Positions 24,200 through 33,971 of a DNA stretch of 64,000 bases are shown piece after piece; within the stretch, counting starts at the first letter, position 1, and every line of letters starts with the position of its first letter. This DNA comes from CAYYAQ01 sp964469555 (GTDB lineage Bacteria > Planctomycetota > UBA1135 > UBA2386). The translations under genes and the position numbers were made by a program. The notes beneath the pieces were generated by a model. The model was given only the letters and a program-made list of their open reading frames with translations. It searched no databases and was not told where the DNA came from. Where the stretch lies: NCBI GenBank assembly GCA_964469555.1, contig CAYYAQ010000007.1, positions 1 to 64,000 of the forward strand. The letters run 5' to 3'.

Positions 24200-26572
24200 A
24201 TGTTCGCTCGTTTAGCCATGGGAGCGTTGCTCCTAGCCCTGTTCGCCAGTTCGGTTACGGCCCAAAGAAAGGACCTCTACGACCTGGATACCGTCCGCGA
24301 GATCCGTCTCTACTTCAAGCAGTCGAACTACTGGACGCTGTTGCAGAACAACTACGCGTCGAAGACCAATATGGAGGCGGACATGAAAGTCGACGGCGTG
24401 ACCTACCCGCGCATCGGCATTCGCTTCCGTGGGAACACGTCGTACCGCCGGCTGCCCGCCGGGTCCCAAAAGGCCGGGTTCAACATCGAAACCGACTTCT
24501 ACATCCCAGGTCAGGACCTCTACGGCTACGAGCACATGAACTTGAACAACGGGTTCCACGACCCGACGTTCACGCGAGAGGTGATCACGTACCAGCTCGC
24601 TCGGAAGTACATGTGCGCGCCGAAGGCGAACTTCGTCAAGGTTTACCTCAACGACGCCTACTGGGGCATCTACATCAACGTCCAGCAGCCGAACTCGGAC
24701 ATGATGAAGGAGTGGTTCCGGTCCAGCGACGGCAATCGCTACCGCGGGTTCCCCTCGGGCGGGTCCGGTGGCTTCAACAACTCCGCCTACAACTATCTCG
24801 GCAACGTCGCCTCGGGCTACAAGATTGGATGGGAGTTCAAGAAGGGCGACGGCACGGATCTGATGAACATGATCACGGTCCTCACGCAGACGCCGAGCAG
24901 CGGGTTGCTGGCCGCGCTACCCAAGGTGTGGAGCATCGACCAGAGCTACTGGTACTGCGCGCTGATGAACGGGCTCGCGCACACCGATAGCTACATCGGC
25001 ACTGGCAAGGATCACATGAACTATCACGATCCGGTGCACGACCTCTTCCTCATGTATCCGTTCGACGTGAACGAAGCGATCGGCGGTCAAGGCGGAAGAG
25101 CGACCCTCTCGCCCTACTCCAACACGACGAACTCCTTGCGGCCTGTCCTGTCGCGGACGCTGCCGCTGGGTGATCTGCGCCAACGATACGATGCCCACTA
25201 CCGCACGATTCTCAACGAGACTCTCAACTGGACGGTCATCGGTGGGTTGGTGACGAAGTACCAGGCGATGATCGCCAAGGACGTCGCCGCGGACACGAAG
25301 AAGATCTACCCGACGTCGGCGTTCACCAGCAACGTGACGCAAAACTACGGTTCCGGACGCAACGCCATCCTCGGCCTGAAGCCGCTCGTAGAGTCGCGTG
25401 AGAAGTACCTGAAGACCTTCGGCTCACTGACAGCCACACAAGCGAAGCTGAGTAACCTCACGCGGTCGCCCAACGATCCGAAGCCCACGGAAACCGTGAC
25501 CATCACGGTCAAGGAGACGGGCGCGAACAGGGTCGCCCTCTACTACCGCGTGATCGGTCCGTTCATCGAGACCCCGATGTATGACGACGGCAATCACGGT
25601 GATGGCTCCGCCAACGACGGCACCTGGGGCGCGTTCATCGCCGCCCAGTCGGCTGGCAAGAGAGTCGACTATTACGTCGGCGCCAAGACTACGGTTGGTG
25701 TGATGAACTTCCTGCCCGTCAACGCCGAGTTCCAGTCGCCCTACTACTGGGTCCAGCATCCCACGGGCACCTCGCCGATCGTGATCAACGAAGCGCTGGC
25801 GAAGAACGACACCGTCATCAAGGACAACAACGGCGACTACGACGACTGCATCGAGCTCTACAACAGCTCGAACGCGACGGTTCAGGTCTCGGGGATGTAC
25901 TTGACCGACAAGTACGACGATCCGACGAAGTGGATGATTCCGACCAATCAGTACATCGCAGCTGGCGGGAACCTGCTGATCTGGTGTGACGAAGAAGGGA
26001 CCCAGGGTCCTCTCCACGCGAACTTCAAGCTCAGCAGCCTCGGCGAGCTGGTCCTGTTGTTCGACAAGGACGGCAAGACCCTCGTCGGTAGTCTCCAGTT
26101 CGGAGTGCAGGCCAACGACATCTCGACGGGTCGCCTCTACGACAAGCTCGCCACTCCGCATGTGACGTTCATGAAGCCGAGCATGAGCGCTCTGAACTAT
26201 ACCAGCCTGGGCGGCACGCGGACTTACTCCGCGCTCGACTCCACCGCGCACTCGATGTCGATGAATCTGGGCGGGATTCCGAAGGTTGGCACCGTCGCAT
26301 CCATCGACGTGACTGGTGGGCCGGCAGGCGCCCCCTGCCTCGTGATCGCGTCTGTAGGAGGCGCGTATCTCCCGTTCATCGACGGCGTCGTCCTGTTGAC
26401 GGCCGGTGCTCCGGTGCAGTTCATGCTGGCGACCAACTCGTCGGGCAACGCGAGCGTGTCCGGCACGGTGCCCAACACGCCTGGCCTGCCGCCGATCTAT
26501 TTCCAGGCGCTGAGCGTCTCGGGTGGCAAGCTCGTGGGTTCGAACGCCCTCGAGATCATCATCTACAAGTAG
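24200..26572 (+). CDS. Exported CotH-type protein with lamin-tail domain
   Basis: 790 residues, ATG 24200, signal peptide to about 22 (VTAQ). The CotH-like kinase domain spans about 40-400: GIRFRGNTSYRRLPAGSQK, LNLNNGFHDPTFTREV, CAPKANFVKVYLNDAYWGIY and YPFDVNEAIGG with the metal-binding Asp. CotH proteins can be protein kinases in Bacillus spores, but most secreted members are uncharacterised. Then a beta-rich middle, a lamin-tail (LTD) domain at about 520-650 (SPIVINEALAKND, CIELYNSSN), and a C-terminal beta-sandwich from about 705 (GAPCLVIASVGG to NALEIIIYK) of the type found orphaned elsewhere in this window. A TATCAT element is at 24125-24130. Follows ROK on the same strand. Confidence 0.85.
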   Translation: MFARLAMGALLLALFASSVTAQRKDLYDLDTVREIRLYFKQSNYWTLLQNNYASKTNMEADMKVDGVTYPRIGIRFRGNTSYRRLPAGSQKAGFNIETDFYIPGQDLYGYEHMNLNNGFHDPTFTREVITYQLARKYMCAPKANFVKVYLNDAYWGIYINVQQPNSDMMKEWFRSSDGNRYRGFPSGGSGGFNNSAYNYLGNVASGYKIGWEFKKGDGTDLMNMITVLTQTPSSGLLAALPKVWSIDQSYWYCALMNGLAHTDSYIGTGKDHMNYHDPVHDLFLMYPFDVNEAIGGQGGRATLSPYSNTTNSLRPVLSRTLPLGDLRQRYDAHYRTILNETLNWTVIGGLVTKYQAMIAKDVAADTKKIYPTSAFTSNVTQNYGSGRNAILGLKPLVESREKYLKTFGSLTATQAKLSNLTRSPNDPKPTETVTITVKETGANRVALYYRVIGPFIETPMYDDGNHGDGSANDGTWGAFIAAQSAGKRVDYYVGAKTTVGVMNFLPVNAEFQSPYYWVQHPTGTSPIVINEALAKNDTVIKDNNGDYDDCIELYNSSNATVQVSGMYLTDKYDDPTKWMIPTNQYIAAGGNLLIWCDEEGTQGPLHANFKLSSLGELVLLFDKDGKTLVGSLQFGVQANDISTGRLYDKLATPHVTFMKPSMSALNYTSLGGTRTYSALDSTAHSMSMNLGGIPKVGTVASIDVTGGPAGAPCLVIASVGGAYLPFIDGVVLLTAGAPVQFMLATNSSGNASVSGTVPNTPGLPPIYFQALSVSGGKLVGSNALEIIIYK

Positions 26573-26637
26573 AGGTCATCACGGCTTGGCGCGCGGCGGA
26601 CTACCTCGCGCGCGTGGATTCCCCTGGGCTCGCCGGA

Positions 26638-26643
26638 TATGAT
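26638..26643 (+). promoter_or_regulatory. Possible -10 element (TATGAT)
   Basis: TATGAT 42 bases before the peroxiredoxin start at 26686; no clear -35 hexamer 17 bases upstream. Similar TANNNT boxes precede other genes in the window. Confidence 0.3.
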
Positions 26644-26685
26644 CGTCGGGTCCGGGAGGGAATCCCAACCAGACGAAGCCTGACC

Positions 26686-27318
26686 ATGACCATACGACTC
26701 GGCGACATAGCCCCCGATTTCTCCCAAGAATCCACCGCCGGTACGATCAACTTCCACGAGTGGAGCGGTGACAGCTGGTGCATCTTGTTCTCGCACCCGA
26801 AGGACTTTACGCCGGTTTGCACGACCGAACTCGGTTTCGTCAGCAAGCTGAAGAGCGAGTTCGAGTCACGCAACTGCAAAGTCATCGGTCTCAGCGTGGA
26901 TGGTCTGTCGGACCACGAGGGTTGGTCGGCGGACATCGAGGATACGCAAGGCGTAGCGCTCAACTTTCCGCTGATCGCGGACCCCGACCGCACCGTGTCG
27001 AATCTCTACGACATGATTCACCCCAACGCCAACGACACCTTGACGGTGCGTTCGGTATTCATCATCGATCCGAACAAGAAGGTTCGATTGATCATCACCT
27101 ACCCGGCGAGTACGGGCCGCAACTTCGAAGAGGTCCTTCGCGTGCTGGATTCGCTGCAGCTGACGGACAAGCACAAGGTCGCGACTCCAGTGAATTGGAA
27201 GAACGGTGACGACGTCATCATCGTGCCGGCGTTGAGCAACGAAGACGCGAAGGAGCGCTTCCCGAACGGCTGGAAGGAACTCAAGCCCTACCTGCGCGTG
27301 GTCGCCCAGCCGCAGTAG
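26686..27318 (+). CDS. 1-Cys peroxiredoxin (Prx6 type)
   Basis: A 210-residue peroxiredoxin that reduces hydrogen peroxide and organic hydroperoxides in the cytoplasm. Seen: APDFSQ start, SHPKDFTPVCTTELG with peroxidatic Cys45 and the conserved Pro and Thr at 43 and 42, the VRSVFIIDPNKKVRL segment with the active-site Arg, and the C-terminal extension from PVNWKNGDDVII that marks the Prx6 class. No resolving Cys in the usual 2-Cys position. Start: ATG 26686; the frame continues upstream but the protein family begins here. The TAG abuts the stop codon of the convergent HEAT gene (TAGCTA, 27316-27321), so there is no room for a terminator between them. Confidence 0.93.
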   Translation: MTIRLGDIAPDFSQESTAGTINFHEWSGDSWCILFSHPKDFTPVCTTELGFVSKLKSEFESRNCKVIGLSVDGLSDHEGWSADIEDTQGVALNFPLIADPDRTVSNLYDMIHPNANDTLTVRSVFIIDPNKKVRLIITYPASTGRNFEEVLRVLDSLQLTDKHKVATPVNWKNGDDVIIVPALSNEDAKERFPNGWKELKPYLRVVAQPQ

Positions 27319-28917
27319 CTACTCCTCGTCCTCTACTTCTTCGAGCGGTTTTCGATCGGAGAACAATTCCCTCCACACGTGTTCGGCGCACTTGCGGACG
27401 TCGTGGTTGATCTCCTGGATTCCGACCGAGACCGCAGCGAACGCCGCGTCCGATTCGATGCGCCGCGCGCTCATCACCATGTAGGACTGGGCCCGCACGT
27501 CATCGAACTCCGATCGCGTCAATTCGAGAATCCGAGCCTCTGGAACCTCGGAGGGGACGAAGTTCAGGAGCGCCCGGAGTGCGCCGAGGTTCACGATGGG
27601 CTCGGCGTGGGAGAGATTGGCCATGATGGCGGGCTCGATGCGAGGATCGACGTCATCCATGTTTGACGCGTAGTGTCCGAGCGTGTCCATGGCGTGTGCG
27701 CGGTCGAGAACCGGCAGCGAGTCGTTCTCGGCGATCGCCAGGAGTCGCGGGATGACTTCCCCGGCGCCGAGCAACCGCCTTTGCAATCCGAGGATCGACC
27801 CGACGCGGGTCGCATCGGAGTTCGTGAGGTCCAGCATCTTCGCGGTGGCTTTCGGCGTGTCGAAGAGCCCGAGATTGGCGATGGCGTTCTCGCGGACTTC
27901 GACGGTGCCGTCCTCCGTGAGCGGGGCGATCTCGTCGAGAAACGTTGCCTGCTCCTCGACGGTCATCGGATCTCCACCGATCGGGTAGAGAAGCGGGGGG
28001 ATATTCCGAGCTACCTGCGTTCGCACGGATGCCTCGGTGTCGCGAATGGCCCGGGCGAACAGGTCTCGTGCCATTTGCCGTTGTGACTCCGGCCCGGCAC
28101 TGGCGAGCGCGGCGCTGACCTTGACGACCTCTTCGCGCATCGTGGGGTCTGGTGAGTCGAGCGAGGGCAGGATCAGGGTGGGCAGCTTCGCGAAGTGCTC
28201 GCGCTGTCTGTGGAGTCGGGCGTGACCTACGATTCCACTGAGTGCCGCCAACCGAACGCTGGCGTCCTCGGAGGAGAGGTGGCGCAAATCGGCATCGACG
28301 AGCGACCTGTCGTCGACGAGCGGTTCTGCGTTCACCCAGACCACGCGAACATCCGTGTTCAAGAAGTGGCGGATGTCCAGCACGTTCTCTTCGGTAACGC
28401 TCGTGGCGACGTCCTCGTGCACGACGAAACCGACACATTGCGTCTTGTGGAAGAAGTAGTCGAGCACGAGGGATTGAGGGAGGAGCTCCTTCTCTGCCAG
28501 TTCGAGGGCGACCTCCTCGGGGATGGCGTCCGATTTCGTGGTGAACTGGAAATTGAAACCGAACACCGGATCATGATCCGCGTCGTAGCGGTACGTGAGC
28601 ACGGCTACGCCGCCCGCGTCGTACTCCTGGAACTGATCCATCGGCACGCGGGTCCCGGCTCGCAGCTCGTCGAGGTAGGCGAACGTCTCGTCGGGGTCGT
28701 CGAACTCCTTCAGCGTCTCGGCACAACCCCAGATCTCGACACGCACGGTCGGCATGTCGAGCGCGGTCACGACGATTCTCCCGTGCCCTGATGGCATCGG
28801 CGCGTCGACGACCAGGCTTCCGTCTTTGGACCGTGCACACGGTTCGAAGTCCGGGTAGCGATCGAACAGATCGGGGGCGACGAGACTGGAGAATTCGTTG
28901 AGAGGTGGGCCTTCCAT
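27319..28917 (-). CDS. HEAT-repeat protein with unknown N-terminal domain
   Basis: 532 residues, no signal peptide or TM segment, acidic C-terminus (PLEEVEDEE). Residues 1-220 form an alpha/beta region that I do not recognise (SLVVDAPMPSGHGRIVV, YRYDADHDPVFGFNFQ). From about 225 to 520 there are HEAT-type helical pairs, for example SVRLAALSGIVGHA, EVRENAIANLGLFD and VNLGALRALLNFVP. Such repeats make a solenoid for protein binding. ATG 28917. Its stop directly abuts that of the peroxiredoxin on the other strand. Function unknown; a cytoplasmic adaptor is the most that can be inferred. Confidence 0.75.
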   Translation of the reverse strand: MEGPPLNEFSSLVAPDLFDRYPDFEPCARSKDGSLVVDAPMPSGHGRIVVTALDMPTVRVEIWGCAETLKEFDDPDETFAYLDELRAGTRVPMDQFQEYDAGGVAVLTYRYDADHDPVFGFNFQFTTKSDAIPEEVALELAEKELLPQSLVLDYFFHKTQCVGFVVHEDVATSVTEENVLDIRHFLNTDVRVVWVNAEPLVDDRSLVDADLRHLSSEDASVRLAALSGIVGHARLHRQREHFAKLPTLILPSLDSPDPTMREEVVKVSAALASAGPESQRQMARDLFARAIRDTEASVRTQVARNIPPLLYPIGGDPMTVEEQATFLDEIAPLTEDGTVEVRENAIANLGLFDTPKATAKMLDLTNSDATRVGSILGLQRRLLGAGEVIPRLLAIAENDSLPVLDRAHAMDTLGHYASNMDDVDPRIEPAIMANLSHAEPIVNLGALRALLNFVPSEVPEARILELTRSEFDDVRAQSYMVMSARRIESDAAFAAVSVGIQEINHDVRKCAEHVWRELFSDRKPLEEVEDEE

Positions 28918-29034
28918 GCCGGAGAAACTCTAGAGCGTCCAATCCGAAGGTCCAGGAATATGGAAGCCGCGCGGTAACCTAGCAGGCATTCAGCGCACCT
29001 CGTCTCCTCCCAACCCCAACAGACCGAAGTCACC

Positions 29035-30499
29035 ATGAACAAACCCCGCAACCGAGTCCTCTGGCTCGTCACGCCGCTCTGTCTCTTCTTCTCTGAAGAC
29101 GCCCGCTCGCAAGTCAAACTGCCGTCCATCATCGGCGACGGCATGGTTCTACAGCAGGGCATGTCTGTACCCGTATGGGGATGGGACACGGTTGGGCAGA
29201 CGGTCACGGTGTCCTTCGCCGGTCAAAAGCAATCGGCGGAGGCCGGTCAGGACGGGCGCTGGCAGGTCAAGCTCGAGGCGATGAAGTCGAGCGCGCGGGG
29301 CCGCTCGTTGACGGTGTCCGGGTCGAACAAGGTCTCGGTCAAGAATGTCGTCGTCGGTGAGGTGTGGATCTGCTCCGGACAGTCGAACATGGAGTGGCGT
29401 CTGGCCAATACCATGAACGGCAAGGAGGAGGTCGCCAACGCGAAGCACTCGCTCATCCGTTTGTTCAACGTCCCGGGGTCACACCGTGAACGCGCGGCCC
29501 CAGGACCACTGTAAGGGCGCGTGGGTGGCGTGTGGGCCACAGAGCGCGAAGGGATTCAGCGCGGTTGGGTATTTCTTTGGTCGGCGACTCGCGAAGCAGC
29601 TGAAAGTCCCCATCGGACTGGTGGGCTCGAACTGGGGCGGCACGCGCATCGAGCCGTGGGTGTCGCTGGACGGTTTCCGCTCGGTTCCCGAACTGAAGGG
29701 CCTGGCGGAGAAAGTCGTCAAGCAGGCGGAGGAGAACAGCAAGGTGCGGTCGGGTTCTCCCTCGGCGATCTTCAATGCGATGGTCAACCCGCTCGCGCCG
29801 TACGCGATGCGAGGTGGGATCTGGTATCAGGGCGAGTCGAACGGTGGCGAAGGCGAGTCGTACTACCACAAGAAGAAGGTGCTCGTGAACGGCTGGCGCA
29901 AGCTCTTCAACCCGGACCTCGCGTTCTACTGGGTGCAGCTCGCGAACTGGCAAAAGCCGAACGCGGCCCCGGCGGGCGGCGGTGGCTGGTCGAAGCTGCG
30001 GGAGGCGCAGCGCAAGGCGTTGACAATTTCGCATACCGGCATGGCGGTGATCACTGACATCGGTCAGGCGAACGACATTCACCCCAGGAACAAACAGGAC
30101 GTCGGCTGGCGCCTGTCACAGTGGGCGCTGCACCAGACCTACGGGAAGAAGAAACTCGTGCCGAGTGGACCGCTCTACAAGGGCCACTCGGTCAAGGCCG
30201 ATGCGATTCACGTGTCGTTCAACCACGTGGGCAGTGGACTCATGGTCGGAGAGAAGAAGGGACTCGCGCCGACGAAGAACGCGAGGGGCGGGAAGCTCAA
30301 GCACTTCGCGATCGCTGGCGCGGACAAGAAGTGGCGCTGGGCCGAAGCGACGATCAAGGGCGGGGAGGTCGTCGTGCGGTGTGCGGACGTGCCGAATCCG
30401 GTGGCTGTGAGGTATGGATACGCGATGAACCCGGTGGGCGCGAACCTCTACAACAAGGAAGGGATCCCCGCATCGCCGTTCCGCACCGACGACTGGTAG
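29035..30499 (+). CDS. Exported sialate O-acetylesterase-like hydrolase, frameshifted
   Basis: Two frames make one protein of about 487 residues. Frame 1 (ATG 29035 to TAA 29514) holds a leader (LWLVTPLCLFF, ARSQ), the beta-domain (IIGDGMVLQQGM, VPVWGW) and SGNH block I with the nucleophile in CSGQSNMEWR. Frame 2 carries NARPQDHCKGAWVACGPQS, GYFFGRRLAK, GLVGSNWGGTRIEPW, GGIWYQGESN, DIGQANDIHP (Asp and His of the triad) and the end ASPFRTDDW at TAG 30499. The switch is at a run of four G (29475-29478): with three G the reading FNVPGHTVNARPQ is restored. So this is either an inactivating frameshift or a homopolymer error. A second, intact family member is at 16282. Confidence 0.8.
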
Positions 30500-30596
30500 C
30501 CTACGCGCCGTCGAGCGTGAGGCGGAAGTAGCGGTAGTAGATACAGAGCGACGGCGCAAGCGTGCAAAGGTCAGTGGACCGGAGTGGACTTGCGGC

Positions 30597-30845
30597 GTGA
30601 GCGCTTTTCCCACGTCGCCTGCCGAAACCGCCACCCTGCAACTGCCCGGTCGGATACAGGGTGGAGACGACACTGCGTGGACGGAGTTGTACCACGCGCA
30701 TCACGACGAACTGTTGTTCTACGTGCGCGCGAATCTCGGTGTGCGGCTCCGCGGTGCGCTGGAGAGCGAGGACGTGCTGCAGTCGGTCGCGCTCGACGCG
30801 TTCCGCGCGCTGCCAGGGTTCGAGCACCGTGGGACCGATACGGTT
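30597..30845 (+). pseudogene. Truncated ECF sigma factor
   Basis: From GTG 30597 the frame encodes a sigma-70 region 2: GDDTAWTELYHAHHDELLFY, VRANLGVRLRGALESEDVLQ and SVALDAFRALPGFEHRG, close to the planctomycete sigma factors next to kinases. After about 80 codons (around 30845) the similarity stops and the frame continues as low-similarity sequence to TGA 31013; region 4, needed for -35 binding, is missing. The break precedes the scaffold gap by some 250 bases, so loss by deletion is more likely than a simple gap artefact, but misjoining cannot be excluded. Confidence 0.6.
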
Positions 30846-31090
30846 CAGAGAGCCGCGGTGTGTTTCCGCCGTATCCCCCATTGCGGGCCTCGTCGAAGAC
30901 CGATCGTCCCGAGGGTGGTCTACTGCCTGGACTGGGGCGGCCTTTTCAAGGCGGGTTGCCGGATTCGGCGTCCTCCCTTCCTTCCCACTCTTTGGGGGCA
31001 AGGTCAATTCTGAGCACCGGATTGACCCTGCCAGTTTCTGCTTATCCCAAGGTGGGGCCGGGAGACGGATTTGCTATACTTACGGTGCGG

Positions 31091-31100
31091 NNNNNNNNNN
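31091..31100. other. Scaffold gap (ten N)
   Basis: Ten N bases join two contigs; the true distance is unknown. The 245 bases before it hold no gene, and the 120 after it are the leader region of the gene at 31223. Gene order across this point should be treated with caution. Confidence 0.99.
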
Positions 31101-31222
31101 TTCCAGTGATTGGCGTTTTGCACGGCTACATCCTCGTCTCCAACCGATTCCCTGCGGGTCCTGAGTGCTTGCTACCCTCGGCTTGGAGTTTCACCTCAAC
31201 CACCATCTCTTCGGAGTCCGAA

Positions 31223-32551
31223 ATGAATCGACTTCTCCTCTCCACCCTGGTCCTCACAGGACTCGCCAGCATGGGCCTCGCCCAGTCAGGCTTTGTTGGT
31301 CAAGGCAATACTGCCATGTTGCTGATCGACCCGACAGGCAGCGGTAGCTCGACCACGTATGGCTGGACGGCCGCAGCCGGTACCGGCGCCGGCTCGAGCC
31401 GCGGCCACTTCATGGGCCACGACGGCAAGGTCTACCGCAGCGCGTGGACGCTCAACGGAATCGTCGTCAACGACTGGGAAACCACGACCCCAACGGTCAC
31501 GAACCTGGTCAACGACACGACGAACTACATCATGGGTGCGCCCTACCAGCCGGTGCTCGACTTCAACAGCTCGGGCGGCCCCGGCATCGTCTGCGTCGAC
31601 GGCAACCCCGCTCCCGCGCCGGCTCCTACCGGCCACCGCAACTGGTTCTCGGTCGACATCAACGCCCCGTCGTTCGCGACCGATGGCTACTTCCTGAACA
31701 GCAATGTTCCGATGTCGGATTGCTACCGCAACCCGCACAATTCGAAGCAAATCGTGACCGTGGGTTTCGCCACCTCGGACCAGAAGATCGATACCTGGGA
31801 ACTCCCGGGCGCCGGGAGTCTGTTCACGGCCAACACGGTGCTGACCCTGACGAACACCTGCGGCTATGACGCGTGTCTGCACGAGGACCAGAAGCTCTAC
31901 TGCTGGACCAGTGTCGCCGCGGGTCCGATCGGCTTCCAGGTCGTCGACATCAAGGCGAAGACCCAGTCCTTCACGGCCGTCACCGGCATGACTCACCTCG
32001 GTAGTGGCTACGCCTGCGTCTGGAACGATCCATACGAGAAGGCTGGCCGCATCGCGTACGTCCTCCAGGACAGCTCGTCGGCGACAGTCCCCGAGTTGCT
32101 CTACAAGGTCGACCTGGCAACAGGCGCGGCCACCCTCATCCCGCTGGCGCTCCCCGCAGGCAATTACAACACCGGTCGCTCCATCGAAGACGGCCAGCTG
32201 ACGTCCTGGAAGGTCAAGAACAGCGCCACCGCGCGCAACTACCACGTCAACTTCGGCACGGTTAGCGTCGGCGACGTGTACTTCCTGTTCCCGACCGTCG
32301 CGGGCTACAGCTCCACGGCCCTCGTGGTCGATGGCCAGGAAATCTGGCTGACGCCTGACTTCGCGACGGTCATGGCGGCGAGCAACCAGCTCGCCGCACA
32401 GACGGTAGGCGTTTTCACTTCCACGAGTGGTGTTGTGGACGTCACGGTCAACCTCTTCTCGACCCTCAACATCGACGTCGTCTGGTGTGCTGCCCGCCTC
32501 AAGCAAGGCAAGGTGGTCGACGTGTCCAACTACATCATCGTTGGCATGTAA
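31223..32551 (+). CDS. Exported protein of unknown function
   Basis: 442 residues. ATG 31223 with CGGAG upstream; signal peptide to about 20 (MGLAQ). The mature protein is strand-rich, Thr/Ser/Asn-rich and poor in charge, suggesting a beta-propeller or similar: repeated pieces such as STTYGWTAAAGTGAG, PVLDFNSSGGPGIVC, HNSKQIVTVGFATSDQKIDTW, AGRIAYVLQDSS and NYNTGRSIEDGQLTSWKVKN. Several Cys residues suggest disulfides. No enzymatic motif is recognised. A perfect 12-bp terminator stem follows (32592-32629), so transcription likely ends after it. Confidence 0.75.
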   Translation: MNRLLLSTLVLTGLASMGLAQSGFVGQGNTAMLLIDPTGSGSSTTYGWTAAAGTGAGSSRGHFMGHDGKVYRSAWTLNGIVVNDWETTTPTVTNLVNDTTNYIMGAPYQPVLDFNSSGGPGIVCVDGNPAPAPAPTGHRNWFSVDINAPSFATDGYFLNSNVPMSDCYRNPHNSKQIVTVGFATSDQKIDTWELPGAGSLFTANTVLTLTNTCGYDACLHEDQKLYCWTSVAAGPIGFQVVDIKAKTQSFTAVTGMTHLGSGYACVWNDPYEKAGRIAYVLQDSSSATVPELLYKVDLATGAATLIPLALPAGNYNTGRSIEDGQLTSWKVKNSATARNYHVNFGTVSVGDVYFLFPTVAGYSSTALVVDGQEIWLTPDFATVMAASNQLAAQTVGVFTSTSGVVDVTVNLFSTLNIDVVWCAARLKQGKVVDVSNYIIVGM

Positions 32552-32591
32552 GCGATCCTCGGATCACAACCTGCTGCCCTCGGGCGGCACG

Positions 32592-32629
32592 AAACACCTC
32601 CCGGCGTCCCTCGGACTCGGGAGGTGTTT
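32592..32629 (+). terminator. Intrinsic terminator-like hairpin
   Basis: AAACACCTCCCG (32592-32603) and CGGGAGGTGTTT (32618-32629) form a perfect 12-bp stem with a 14-base loop, 40 bases after the stop at 32551. The A-run on the left and T-run on the right would allow termination in either direction. Confidence 0.8.
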
Positions 32630-32697
32630 CCATTATCCTCCGGTCAGCGGTCGGTTCCGACGGCTAAACCGGGATAGACTCGAGCGGCCCGATTGCC

Positions 32698-33690
32698 ATG
32701 ATTCGACAACGATCTCTTCTCCCGTCCGCTCTGCTCACGGCACTGCTCTGTGTGGGGACGGTCGTCGCCCAAAACGGCGGCGTAGGCGAGGGTGTTGAGG
32801 TCAAGGGCGAGGGCACGACGAAGAAGCCCGCCAACAAGATTCCGAAACCGGAGTACGTGTACCGCTCGAAAGGCATCGTCGAGATCACGTTCCACGCCGA
32901 CGAGACCCAGACCGAGCGAATTGTTCCGCCAGCCGAGATACGGGTCCTCCGAGCCAAGAACCTGATTCCGAAGATCCACGCGAGCAAGCTCTTCGAGGCC
33001 TCGGTGTCGATACGACCACGGCAGCTCGCGCCCGGCGAATCCGGAACGTTGCACGTTCTCGTCATGCTGGCAAACGACGCGGTTGTTCTGCCAGGTTCGA
33101 AGGTGTCGCTCGAGGTGTTCAAGGACACGCTCCCCATCTCACTCGGTGAATCCTCGGTGGTGCCTGCGAGCAAGGGGACCTTGCCCGGCCACTTCCACGG
33201 CACGCTGGTCCACGACAACATCGTCGAGATCCGGACTCCGATCACGATCAACGCAGACGCTGTCGCGAAGAGCTACCCGATCCCCGGACACGTGGAGATC
33301 GAGTCTCACAGCGGCAAGACCGGCCAACTCGTGGGCGTGTTCTACTGCGGCATCAACGGATGGCTCAAGGTCGGGCGATCGCTAGCCACATCCGAGATTC
33401 CCAGGACGAACGGGAAGGGTGAGTCGGGTCCGAACGGCAAGGGTACCGAGAACCGAACTCCGGACGTGGGGACGAAGGGTGTCGCACCCGGCCCGGGCCG
33501 GAGTCGCAAGGATGATCCGGACAACGGCGCCGGAACGCAAGGGACCGGTCCCAACCCCTCCGGTCGAGATGAAGACGGCTCCGCTTCAGAAGAGACCGCG
33601 CCATTCATGTCGACCACCGTTCTGCTCGGCGCCTGCATCGTCGTCGCCTTGGGTTTGATCCTCACCCTGCTCGGTCGCTCGGAGCGATAG
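32698..33690 (+). CDS. Exported membrane-anchored protein, DsbD-N-like region
   Basis: 330 residues. ATG 32698; signal peptide to about 25 (VVAQ). The mature part (about 50-230) is an Ig-like beta domain: YVYRSKGIVEITFHADET, PGESGTLHVLVMLANDAVV, PGHFHGTLVHDNIVEIRTP and YPIPGHVEIESHSG, which resembles the N-terminal domains of DsbD-type reductases and related thiol proteins, but the redox cysteines are not obvious. Then a Gly/Pro/Asp-rich linker (about 235-300) and one C-terminal TM helix (about 303-325) ending in GRSER. So a periplasmic domain tethered to the inner membrane. Function unknown. Confidence 0.65.
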   Translation: MIRQRSLLPSALLTALLCVGTVVAQNGGVGEGVEVKGEGTTKKPANKIPKPEYVYRSKGIVEITFHADETQTERIVPPAEIRVLRAKNLIPKIHASKLFEASVSIRPRQLAPGESGTLHVLVMLANDAVVLPGSKVSLEVFKDTLPISLGESSVVPASKGTLPGHFHGTLVHDNIVEIRTPITINADAVAKSYPIPGHVEIESHSGKTGQLVGVFYCGINGWLKVGRSLATSEIPRTNGKGESGPNGKGTENRTPDVGTKGVAPGPGRSRKDDPDNGAGTQGTGPNPSGRDEDGSASEETAPFMSTTVLLGACIVVALGLILTLLGRSER

Positions 33691-33699
33691 AGGCAGAGG

Positions 33700-33971
33700 C
33701 CGAGTGAGCAAGCCAGGCGCTCGCCGCCAGTCCGCGGACGACCACAGTCGCACGACGTCGAGGAACTTCTCCTCGTGGCGGGTTTTCCCGGCAGGTGCTT
33801 CGATTGCGCCATCGCGTTGCTCCGACATCGGTGTCGACGACCATGCGCACGTTCTGCGAGCTGTAGGCGTTCCCCGGAATCGCGCCGCGGTTCGTCCATT
33901 GTGGTGCAGGTATCGCCGGCGGCACGCTGAGCCGCCACTGAGAGCAGCGCGAGGATGGCGGTGGTTTTCAC
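33700..33971 (-). pseudogene. Possible remnant with signal peptide
   Basis: The 555-base gap 33691-34246 contains no intact gene. On the minus strand GTG 33971 starts a leader-like MKTTAILALLSVAAQRAAGD; the other two frames of the following sequence take over coding-like stretches (GNAYSSQNVRMVVDTDVG, then KFLDVVRLWSSADWR), as expected of an exported-protein gene with more than one frameshift. Low confidence. Confidence 0.3.

Noticed and set aside
30501..30560. A minus-strand gene end (SLCIYYRYFRLTLDGA) after the frameshifted esterase
   Set aside because: Only about 18 coding-like codons; too short to call, although the sequence looks like a real C-terminus.
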